From assembly GCA_017523785.1 (NCBI GenBank), contig JAFWVX010000033.1:1-64000 (forward strand): DNA of 64,000 nt, in the 5' to 3' direction. Positions 16,132 to 22,957 of the stretch are shown in pieces. The DNA comes from Lachnospiraceae bacterium. Its GTDB lineage: Bacteria > Bacillota > Clostridia > Lachnospirales > Lachnospiraceae. Under the pieces are notes generated by a model. The model saw nothing but the letters and a program-made list of their open reading frames with translations, made no database searches and was not told where the DNA came from. A program made the position numbers and the translations under genes. Each line of letters opens with the position of its first letter. Positions within the stretch are counted from its first letter, which is position 1.

Positions 16132-16467
16132 TTAATTATTTCCTCCTTTTAAAGTTTTTTTAATTATTTTATTTGATAAACTAATTATCTGCTTATTTCC
16201 ATTTGCTGCATTTTTAATTTCATTTGCCAATTTTTCAATATCTTTAAATCTCATACTTAGCTCAAGTTTACTGTCAATTTCTTTCAGTTTTTTATCAGCA
16301 TTCTTAAATAAATCATATGCTGCCTGTCTTGACATATTAAGTTCTTCTCCAATCTCTGTAAAAGACAAATCGTCAATGACATGATACTCATATACAATTT
16401 GCTGGTTCTTACTAAGTATGCCACCATACAAATCGTAAAGTATAGATTTGTTAAATATCTCTTCCAT
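16132..16467 (-). CDS. ylxM: YlxM/p13-family HTH DNA-binding protein
   Basis: A small sigma-70 region 4-like helix-turn-helix protein of the UPF0122 family, normally encoded before ffh and associated with the signal recognition particle pathway. LSKNQQIVYEYHVIDDLSFTEIG and LNMSRQAAYDLFKNADKKL are the two conserved HTH segments. The longest frame starts 15 codons earlier, but the ATG at 16467 (MEEIFNKS) gives the family start. Here ffh does not follow it; rpsP comes directly after, so ffh must be elsewhere or lost from this locus. Confidence 0.88.
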   Translation of the reverse strand: MEEIFNKSILYDLYGGILSKNQQIVYEYHVIDDLSFTEIGEELNMSRQAAYDLFKNADKKLKEIDSKLELSMRFKDIEKLANEIKNAANGNKQIISLSNKIIKKTLKGGNN

Positions 16468-16474
16468 AAGCAGT

Positions 16475-16498
16475 AAAAAAGTCCGCCAAGTCGCGGAC
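16475..16498 (-). terminator. Intrinsic-terminator-like hairpin immediately before ylxM
   Basis: On the minus strand, GTCCGC-GACTTG-GCGGAC is followed by TTTTTT, 8 bases before the ylxM ATG. It could terminate transcription of the upstream FMN-binding protein gene. The ylxM promoter at 16503-16531 would start transcripts almost exactly at its first base, so it may also form a 5'-terminal mRNA hairpin or a start-proximal attenuator. Confidence 0.78.
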
Positions 16499-16502
16499 TT
16501 AT

Positions 16503-16531
16503 ATATTATCATTTATTTAGTTATCTGTCAA
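16503..16531 (-). promoter_or_regulatory. Sigma-A type promoter for the ylxM-rpsP-trmD operon
   Basis: A consensus TTGACA (16526-16531) and TAATAT (16503-16508) are spaced by 17 bp on the minus strand, between the FMN-binding protein gene and ylxM. Confidence 0.72.
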
Positions 16532-16559
16532 GTTTTTTTCTTGGCACTATTTAGTGATG

Positions 16560-17939
16560 CTAATTAGTTGATATTTTCACAGCATCAACATATGCTCTTG
16601 AAATCAAGTCTATAAACTCAATAAAATCAATGTTTTTTAGGTCTTTGAATGCAGCATTTGGCTTAGCCATGCCTCTATCATCAGTGAACTCAGATATAAG
16701 GGTTAGCATATTGTCTATAGAGTTGCCTTTCATGAACTCGCCTAGGGTATTTAACTGCAACTTCATCTCATATCTTGGTAAATCTATCTTAGTATATTTT
16801 GAAGTGTTTGATAACTCATTTAAAGTGTAAATCTCTTTCTCACGGCTTCCTAAGATTTTACCATTGTTCATGAGGGTCACTGTATTTACAACATTATCAA
16901 ACATACAAGAACTGATTACCTTAGTTTTGTCTGTTGTGATTAGACAGTAGTTAGAGACAAAGTTTACTTTTCCATTTTCAGTATCTGTTGAATCAACAAT
17001 GTCTCTTTTCTTCAAAATCTTATTTACTGACAGGCCTAGTGTGTCACCATTGCTTGCTCCGATAAACCTTGCATTGTCAATTGCATTTTCAAGTGCATTT
17101 ATAAGTGGTGCATAACCTTTCTTGCCTATGAATCTACTTTTAATCTCTTCGAAATGTCTATAAGTCAAAACTTGTTTTTCAAAATCAAAAATATTTACAT
17201 AGTTGCCATCATTTACCATTCCATTAAATCCCTGTTTAGATTTATCAGAGGTAAATACATATGCCTTTGCTCCACCAGTAGGTATTTTTCCAAATCTATC
17301 AAAGCTAATATTGCTAACTATGTGGTCAAACTTAACTTGCTCGATTCTATTATTCTCATTTAAAATTACTGCGCATATATATTCATTAGTTAAGAGGCTT
17401 CCATTACGATTGTAATCAGCATCTTGAAATGTATTCATGACATATCCGCCGATGCCTGTTTTGAAGCCTTCACGATTTACAACAGTTCTCTCTATAGCAT
17501 ATTGAACATCTGGCTCTGATAAAGAAATTTTTTCTATCTTATCCTCTGTCTCTTGAACAACTGGTGATGATAAGAGTGATGAAATAATACTTCTATAAGT
17601 GTTTGATGTGTCAGTTGCTCCTGTAACTACATCTATCTCTTCAGCACTCTGTTTGTCAAGTGAACTATCTATCAATTTTTGCAATGCCTGAATTGCCACG
17701 TCACTATCACTATGTTCAGTCACAACCACTTCTTTGATAGTTCCAGAATTATCCACTTTTATCTTTAGCCCTATCCTACCTTTTTCGCCTACAGCTGAGC
17801 CATACAAATACTCGCCACTATTTACATACCCATTCAATAATTCATTTGCAATAAAATTATAAATATTATTGCTAAACAATATGTAAATTGATGAAATTAC
17901 AGCAAATATTAATAGTGTAATTATGCTACTTCTCTTCAT
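16560..17939 (-). CDS. Membrane-anchored FMN-binding domain protein
   Basis: The 459-residue protein has an N-terminal hydrophobic anchor (residues ~5-24) and an FMN_bind domain (~43-122). That domain ends in the DVVTGATDTS motif near residue 105-112, in which a threonine is covalently flavinylated by ApbE in this family. The remaining ~330 residues repeat loosely similar segments (GIGGYVMNTF...ILNENNRIEQVKFDHI) without a recognised domain. It is probably an extracytoplasmic electron carrier or a flavin-binding accessory protein. No ApbE or Rnf genes are nearby. AGGGGAAG precedes the ATG. Confidence 0.8.
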   Translation of the reverse strand: MKRSSIITLLIFAVISSIYILFSNNIYNFIANELLNGYVNSGEYLYGSAVGEKGRIGLKIKVDNSGTIKEVVVTEHSDSDVAIQALQKLIDSSLDKQSAEEIDVVTGATDTSNTYRSIISSLLSSPVVQETEDKIEKISLSEPDVQYAIERTVVNREGFKTGIGGYVMNTFQDADYNRNGSLLTNEYICAVILNENNRIEQVKFDHIVSNISFDRFGKIPTGGAKAYVFTSDKSKQGFNGMVNDGNYVNIFDFEKQVLTYRHFEEIKSRFIGKKGYAPLINALENAIDNARFIGASNGDTLGLSVNKILKKRDIVDSTDTENGKVNFVSNYCLITTDKTKVISSCMFDNVVNTVTLMNNGKILGSREKEIYTLNELSNTSKYTKIDLPRYEMKLQLNTLGEFMKGNSIDNMLTLISEFTDDRGMAKPNAAFKDLKNIDFIEFIDLISRAYVDAVKISTN

Positions 17940-17979
17940 TTCTTCCCCTAAAAAATATATAATTATAATCTATATATAT

Positions 17980-18008
17980 TTGACTTTTTTTTATACTTGT
18001 GCTAATAT
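17980..18008 (+). promoter_or_regulatory. Sigma-A type promoter for tRNA-Pro
   Basis: TTGACT (17980-17985) and TAATAT (18003-18008) are separated by 17 bp, 11 bp before the tRNA. Confidence 0.7.
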
Positions 18009-18019
18009 TATAAGGCTCT

Positions 18020-18094
18020 CGGGGTGTAGCTCAGTTTGGCTAGAGCACCTGGTTTGGGACCAGGGGGTCGCAAGTTCGAGTCCTGTCACCCCGA
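18020..18094 (+). tRNA. tRNA-Pro (TGG)
   Basis: A cloverleaf with acceptor CGGGGTG/CACCCCG and discriminator A, anticodon stem CCTGG/CCAGG with loop TTTGGGA (anticodon TGG), and T-loop TTCGAGT. It has its own promoter and terminator. Confidence 0.95.
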
Positions 18095-18095
18095 C

Positions 18096-18142
18096 ATACA
18101 TTGGTTTTATGAGATTACTCGTAAGGTCAATGTATTTTTTTT
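18096..18142 (+). terminator. Intrinsic terminator of tRNA-Pro
   Basis: TACATTG and CAATGTA pair across a 24-nt loop that can form a smaller inner stem, followed by eight T. It overlaps the end of the convergent ECF component gene. Confidence 0.72.
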
Positions 18143-18648
18143 GTCATTTTTACAATCACTGGAATCACTATGCTATATACAATTCCAACCAATATTGAAA
18201 CCATTATTCTTAAAATGAATGGTCCAAATACAACTATGAAATTATAATAACCATATATTAAAGCATCTACGGCAATTACAACTGTGTTTAGTATAGTGAG
18301 GACTACTTGCAAAACTATAATAGTAATCCAAAACTTTACTCCGCCACCGACTTTAACTATCTTATTTTCAAATAAATAACCACACACACCACCTATGATT
18401 GTCTGTGGTAATACCCAAAACAGAGTCGTAGCTGAGAAGCCATAGGTAACTAACTGATTAATCAGCATTCCCAAAAAACCTATAATTGCTCCTGGTGCAG
18501 AACCAAGAGTTATTGCACCAATGTAGATTGGCAGGTTTTGAAGGGTGAACTTCATTCCCGAAAATGACACTGTTCCATATATACTGAGCACAACAAAAAT
18601 GGCAGTATATAGTGAGATTAAAACTAGTTTTTTTACATTGTTATTCAT
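18127..18648 (-). CDS. ECF transporter S component (FolT-like)
   Basis: A hydrophobic protein of about 173 residues with five to six membrane helices. The FTLQNLPIYIGAITLGSAPGAIIGFLGM segment resembles the substrate-binding subunits of energy-coupling factor vitamin transporters (folate, pantothenate and queuosine-precursor types). The ligand cannot be assigned from sequence alone, and no riboswitch fits upstream. The longest ORF starts at 18708, but that would run through the rpsT promoter; the ATG at 18648 (MNNNVKK) gives a proper N-terminus. It must work with a shared EcfAAT module encoded elsewhere. Confidence 0.82.
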   Translation of the reverse strand: MNNNVKKLVLISLYTAIFVVLSIYGTVSFSGMKFTLQNLPIYIGAITLGSAPGAIIGFLGMLINQLVTYGFSATTLFWVLPQTIIGGVCGYLFENKIVKVGGGVKFWITIIVLQVVLTILNTVVIAVDALIYGYYNFIVVFGPFILRIMVSILVGIVYSIVIPVIVKMTKKIH

Positions 18649-18651
18649 ATC

Positions 18652-18680
18652 TTGACAATTCCTATCATTTTTTGTATTAT
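18652..18680 (+). promoter_or_regulatory. Sigma-A type promoter for rpsT
   Basis: TTGACA (18652-18657) and TATTAT (18675-18680) are separated by 17 bp, about 60 bp upstream of the rpsT ATG. Confidence 0.82.
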
Positions 18681-18739
18681 TTATAAGCAATGAAATAATC
18701 CGTGTCATATTTCATTGAATATATATTAGGAGAGAAAAA

Positions 18740-19003
18740 ATGGCAAATATTAAAAGCGCTAAAAAGCGTATCAAAGTTACTAAGACCAAAACTGAAAGAA
18801 ATAAAGTTCAAAAGTCTAAAATAAAAATGTTTGTAAAAAAGATTGACCAACTTGTAAAGAGTGGTAACAAAGCTGAAGCTGATAAAATATTAGTTGAGGC
18901 TACTAAGGCAATCGATATGGCTGCAAGCAAGGGTGTTTATCACAAGAATACAGCAGCTAGAAAAGTAGGTCGTCTCACTAAAGCAGTTAATAAAATTTCT
19001 TAA
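18740..19003 (+). CDS. rpsT: 30S ribosomal protein S20
   Basis: The 87-residue protein begins [20 protein letters not shown] and ends with the [20 protein letters not shown] block, both diagnostic of S20. AGGAGAG lies upstream of the ATG. It is a single-gene transcription unit with its own promoter and terminator, oriented against its neighbours. Confidence 0.97.
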   Translation: MANIKSAKKRIKVTKTKTERNKVQKSKIKMFVKKIDQLVKSGNKAEADKILVEATKAIDMAASKGVYHKNTAARKVGRLTKAVNKIS

Positions 19004-19025
19004 ACAGCCATAAGGCTGTTTTTTT
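19003..19025 (+). terminator. Intrinsic terminator of rpsT
   Basis: AACAGCC-ATAA-GGCTGTT followed by a T-run, starting at the last base of the rpsT stop codon. Confidence 0.9.
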
Positions 19026-19362
19026 ATTCGTCTATTACCACGTAAGTCTTTCCAGTATAAGTGTCAGTATAAACAGTTCCAGACTTTACATATTTACTTT
19101 CAATGTCTTCAAATGAAATAGCACTATTCTGTCTTGCCTCATTTGTATCAAACTCTTGTAACTTAGAATCTTCTACAACTTCTTTTTGCTCTTGACCATT
19201 GTATGCTTCTTTAATATCTATCTTCCAATTAATAACCAAAGCGAGCATTATACCAACAGCCAACACCAACATTGCATCTGACATGTTAGAAACTCCGTCC
19301 ATTGGGTTTCCAGTGTCTTCGCTATTAAATATTCTATTTTTTTGACTTAATTTATTTTTCAT
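19024..19362 (-). CDS. DUF2149-like single-pass membrane protein (ExbD/TolR-like partner)
   Basis: The 112-residue protein has the DUF2149-type N-terminus: a short cytoplasmic segment, then NPMDGVSNMSDAMLVLAVGIMLALVIN (residues ~19-45), in which NxxD leads into a single membrane helix. An outer acidic tail and a small C-terminal domain (SGTVYTDTYTGKTYVV) follow. The Asp at the mouth of the helix recalls the proton-carrying Asp of ExbD/TolR/MotB. It lies 2 bases downstream of a MotA/ExbB-like gene, so the two probably form a proton-driven channel. No outer membrane is expected, so the target is unknown. Confidence 0.75.
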   Translation of the reverse strand: MKNKLSQKNRIFNSEDTGNPMDGVSNMSDAMLVLAVGIMLALVINWKIDIKEAYNGQEQKEVVEDSKLQEFDTNEARQNSAISFEDIESKYVKSGTVYTDTYTGKTYVVIDE

Positions 19363-19364
19363 AC

Positions 19365-19994
19365 TTATTTACCTTTGCGCTCTGCCTCAAGAACTGCTTC
19401 CATAATTAGTGTGAGCATTATCTTGTCTTTAGCATACCATCTTCTTCTGATTAAAGAAATAATTGTGCAAATAGATGCTGCTATAAGTCCGATGACAGTA
19501 GTATCAAATGCAGCAAGAAGTGAATAAGAAAGTGTTGCTGTATCACCTTGTGCAAGTGCAATAATACCAGGACCAAGTGGTATGAGAGTTCCAAGAAGAC
19601 CAAAGGTTGGTCCAAGCTTTATCAATAAATCTGATTTCTTAACTACAAAATCAAGATTCTCACTATAGTTATCAAGAAGTGATGCTGCAAAGTTTTCCTT
19701 CATCTCATCACTGAGTGAATTATGAATAGTGAGCTCTAATAGTAGTCTCTTTTGTTTTGCAAGCAAGGCACTATTTTTTATAATAGTTGCTGGATTATTC
19801 TTTCCATTTTTAATAGCATCTATTACACTTGCTGCTTTAACTGTGAGATATTTTCTTTGAAACATCTCAGCTATAAGTCCTCCTACCATAATTAAAGATA
19901 TAATAAGCATTACAATCAAAATCGCTTTAACTGGAGTATCCAGCAAAGTGACAATTTGTCTCATTATACTATTTGTAGTAATTCCATTTAACAT
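19365..19994 (-). CDS. MotA/TolQ/ExbB-family proton channel protein
   Basis: The 209-residue protein has a first membrane helix at ~18-45, a cytoplasmic domain (~50-125), and two C-terminal helices. GPTFGLLGTLIPLGPGIIALAQGD leads into LLAAFDTTVIGLIAASICTI, the hallmark TM pair of MotA/TolQ/ExbB stator proteins. It is followed by the DUF2149-like gene and preceded by a large Ser/Thr-rich anchored protein. Together the three look like a Ton- or stator-like energy-transducing unit in a Gram-positive-type cell. Confidence 0.82.
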   Translation of the reverse strand: MLNGITTNSIMRQIVTLLDTPVKAILIVMLIISLIMVGGLIAEMFQRKYLTVKAASVIDAIKNGKNNPATIIKNSALLAKQKRLLLELTIHNSLSDEMKENFAASLLDNYSENLDFVVKKSDLLIKLGPTFGLLGTLIPLGPGIIALAQGDTATLSYSLLAAFDTTVIGLIAASICTIISLIRRRWYAKDKIMLTLIMEAVLEAERKGK

Positions 19995-20009
19995 TCTCGC
20001 ACCTCAATA

Positions 20010-21542
20010 CTAAAAATAATTATTATTCTTTCTATCTTTTGTACCAATCACAAATGTGAGAGCACCTAATAAAAACATTAACATAATAACAGCAAAAACC
20101 ATTCCCTTCATGTTAGTCACTGACAAATGCTCTGGGTTTAGTCCTAAATCGCCATTTCTATCTAATTCAAAAATCTTTTTACCAGCATGTTCGCCTTCAG
20201 TCTCTTTTTGATACTTGCCTCTATCATTGGCATTTCCTAGGCTCTCATTCTCTCCGTCGTCGCCAGTCTTATCCTCTTCTTTCTCTGCGTCCTCGCCGCC
20301 CTTAGAACCTCTGCCATCTTCTTCATCAAATGTAGTTTTATTCTCATCAACCTTAGATTCATTTTGAGCAGTTTGTTCTACACTCTCATCAGGCACTTTC
20401 TCTTCTTCAACTATGGTTGTTTCTTCCGCAATAAGTGGTGAATCGAAAACTTCAAGTGTTGGTTCAGCCTGTGTCTCTCTTACTGTCTCTTCTACAGCCT
20501 CGCTTGTAGGTCTATTGACAGTTGTTTGATTTACATTATAAGTCACCAGATTCTTTGCATTTGTCGCTGCCACAAAATCTCCAGGCTCAAATTCAGAAGC
20601 AACTGTTGTCTCAGTAACAACATGTTCCAACAAATTAAAATCCTCTTCGTAAACTGGAGTTGGCTCTATCTTAACATCATTATACTCTACTTTCTCAACA
20701 TATCTAGAAGTTGGGACTGACCTTTCTTCAGTATGTTTTGGAGTTGTAGCAACTGATGTAGGAGCTGTACTAGCTTCAGTTTGTCTTGGAGTATCTGCTA
20801 CTGATGTAGGGGCTGTCCTAGATTCAGTTTGCTTTGGAATATTTGCTCCTGATGTAGGTGATGATATTTCAGCCCTTGTTTCTAATGTTGTATTCTGCCT
20901 CCTTGTAGTTTCAACATACACTGGAGTTTCATGCTGTTTCTGTGTTTCAGGTTGAGCAATTTTTGCCTTGACGCTCTCCTTTTGTAATTGCTTTTGAATT
21001 GAGTTTTGAATACTTTCTCTTTCAGCTATACTTGCTTTTACTGATTCAATGTCCTTTGCAGTTTCAAGAACTCTCTTAAGAGATTCTGCTCTTGATTCCT
21101 CTATCTGTGCCTTAAGTGCTCTAAGTGAGTCTGCCTTAACTGATCCAGTTGTTCCACCAGATGTACCTGAACCTTTACCAGCTTGGTTAGCTGTATTTCC
21201 AGTTCCAAGACCTTGACCAGCAGCCTGTCCGAAAGTTCCACCTGCATCATTATATGTTCCAGAATTGCCGGCATTAGAAGCATTGTTATCTCCAGCTCCG
21301 CCTCCGCCACCGCTTCCTCCGCCATTGTCTATTGCTATAACACTGAATTTATTCCAAAGTTCGTCATAATATTCTGCACCTTCAATCTTGTGCCCTACTG
21401 GTTTCTTTTTTGTAGTTTCAGTTGTACTTGTAACTGTTGCTGCCAGATATTGAATGCTTTCAAAATTTGGCAAAATAAATGACAACAAAATCACTGTCAC
21501 TATAAAACAAGATATAAACTTTTTAAACTTTGCTAAATTCAT
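20010..21542 (-). CDS. Large anchored Gly- and Ser/Thr-rich protein of the MotA/DUF2149 operon
   Basis: The 510-residue protein has no recognised enzymatic domain. Visible parts: N-terminal hydrophobic segment (~9-34); a Gly/Asn-rich linker (~75-135); a charged, probably coiled-coil helix (~140-200); three tandem ~16-residue repeats of the type PTSVADTPRQTEAST (about 230-290, encoded by a 48-bp DNA repeat); an acidic stretch; and a C-terminal membrane helix (GMVFAVIMLMFLLGALTFVIG) with a short basic tail. It is probably displayed outside the membrane with both ends near it. As first gene of the channel operon it is the likely mechanical or ligand-binding partner of the MotA/DUF2149 pair. Confidence 0.7.
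   Translation of the reverse strand: MNLAKFKKFISCFIVTVILLSFILPNFESIQYLAATVTSTTETTKKKPVGHKIEGAEYYDELWNKFSVIAIDNGGGSGGGGGAGDNNASNAGNSGTYNDAGGTFGQAAGQGLGTGNTANQAGKGSGTSGGTTGSVKADSLRALKAQIEESRAESLKRVLETAKDIESVKASIAERESIQNSIQKQLQKESVKAKIAQPETQKQHETPVYVETTRRQNTTLETRAEISSPTSGANIPKQTESRTAPTSVADTPRQTEASTAPTSVATTPKHTEERSVPTSRYVEKVEYNDVKIEPTPVYEEDFNLLEHVVTETTVASEFEPGDFVAATNAKNLVTYNVNQTTVNRPTSEAVEETVRETQAEPTLEVFDSPLIAEETTIVEEEKVPDESVEQTAQNESKVDENKTTFDEEDGRGSKGGEDAEKEEDKTGDDGENESLGNANDRGKYQKETEGEHAGKKIFELDRNGDLGLNPEHLSVTNMKGMVFAVIMLMFLLGALTFVIGTKDRKNNNYF
20727..20870. repeat. 48-bp tandem repeat inside the anchored protein gene
   Basis: Three diverged copies begin at 20727, 20775 and 20823, each starting TTCAGT and containing GATGTAGG. 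They encode the 16-residue Pro/Thr/Ser repeats. Copy-number variation would change the length of the surface stalk without shifting frame. Confidence 0.75.
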
Positions 21543-21586
21543 CCCACTAATTATATTAAAATTTTGTGTCCATTCTGTTAAATATT

Positions 21587-22957
21587 TTAGTTCAAAACAT
21601 CCTGTATAGGCTTTATTTCAATATCTTTATATTTCTTAATCATATTCTCATCTAAACTATCAACATTTGTCTTTGGTAAGAATATAATCTTGTAGCCAAG
21701 TTTTATTGCTTCTTGCACTCTTGAATTAATATTGGTGATACTTCTAACCTCACCTGAAAGTCCAACTTCACCGCAGTATATACAATCATTCTTAAGTGCG
21801 ACATTTTTATATGATGACACTATTGCCATGATAATCGCTAGGTCAATAGAAGTATCTTTTAATTTCAGTCCACCTGTTATATTGATGTAAATGTCATACT
21901 GATAAAGTGGTATATTCATTCTCTTTTCAATAATTGCTATCAAGAGATTTAATCTATTTACATCTGCACCATTTATAGTTCTTCTTGCGATTCCAAATGC
22001 AGACTTTGTGACAAGTGCTTGGATCTCAAGTAGTATTGGTCTTCCTGATTCAATGACACAAGTTACAACACATCCCGTGGCATTACTTGGCCTACCTTCT
22101 AAAAATATTTCTGAAGGATTCTTAATCTCTCTTAATCCTTCACTTGTCATCTCAAAAACTGCAAGTGCATCACAAGAGCCAAATCTATTTTTATTACATC
22201 TTAAAATTCTTAAATTCTTCAATTGGTCATCTTCGAAGTACAGAACTACATCAACTATATGCTCAAGTAGTTTTGGACCTGCTACAGTTCCCTCTTTAGT
22301 TATATGACCTACGATAAAACTACTTATGTTATATTCTTTGCAAACTCTAAATATCGCCTGTGTACATGCCCTGACCTGGGTTATAGAGCCTGGCACCTTG
22401 TCATCAAGATTGAGTGCCATAGTTTGAATCGAATCTATAATAAGTACTTCTGGTTTAGTCTTAATTACTGTGGCAATTATAGAATCCATGTTTGTGTCAG
22501 AAATAAATTTTACACTTTCGCTAAACTTGCCAACTCTATTTGCTCTAATCTTTATCTGATTTAAACTTTCTTCACCTGATACATATAAAACATTTATTCC
22601 CTTATCGCCAAGTGCTTTCACAACTTGTAGTAAGAGTGTTGACTTGCCAATTCCTGGTGCTCCGCCGATAAGTGAAAGTGATCCTTTAACTATACCACCA
22701 CCAAGCAAGTTATCAAATTCAGATATGCCAGTTAGGACTCTCTCTTCTTTTACATCTTCTATGTTACTAAGTGACTTTGGCTCTATAACTTCTGCAGTAG
22801 TGTTTATGCCTATTGAATTGCTGATAGTTTTACTAACTTTTTCAGCTTCAACAAATGCATTCCACGAACCACAACTCGGACATTGACCAAGCCATTTTAT
22901 AGATTCAAAGCCACATTCCTTGCAGTAAAATGAAGTTTTATTTGTTTTCTTACTCAT
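21587..22957 (-). CDS. radA: DNA repair protein RadA
   Basis: RadA is a RecA-like branch-migration helicase. It shows the N-terminal zinc finger (CKECGFES...CPSCGSW), Walker A GGAPGIGKSTLLLQ (~95), the RadA-specific KNRFG motif (CNKNRFGSCDAL) and a C-terminal Lon-like domain (GLKLKDTSIDLAI). The ATG at 22957 overlaps the clpC stop, an 8-base overlap that couples the two; a TTG at 22960 is less likely. clpC-radA adjacency is common in Firmicutes. Confidence 0.96.
   Translation of the reverse strand: MSKKTNKTSFYCKECGFESIKWLGQCPSCGSWNAFVEAEKVSKTISNSIGINTTAEVIEPKSLSNIEDVKEERVLTGISEFDNLLGGGIVKGSLSLIGGAPGIGKSTLLLQVVKALGDKGINVLYVSGEESLNQIKIRANRVGKFSESVKFISDTNMDSIIATVIKTKPEVLIIDSIQTMALNLDDKVPGSITQVRACTQAIFRVCKEYNISSFIVGHITKEGTVAGPKLLEHIVDVVLYFEDDQLKNLRILRCNKNRFGSCDALAVFEMTSEGLREIKNPSEIFLEGRPSNATGCVVTCVIESGRPILLEIQALVTKSAFGIARRTINGADVNRLNLLIAIIEKRMNIPLYQYDIYINITGGLKLKDTSIDLAIIMAIVSSYKNVALKNDCIYCGEVGLSGEVRSITNINSRVQEAIKLGYKIIFLPKTNVDSLDENMIKKYKDIEIKPIQDVLN

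Noticed and set aside
17923..18218. Two ORFs overlapping tRNA-Pro
   Set aside because: They translate the tRNA and the terminator region; no support.
21101..21482. ORFs opposite or out of frame to the anchored protein gene
   Set aside because: They are shadows of the Gly-rich and repeat-rich coding region, without ribosome binding sites.
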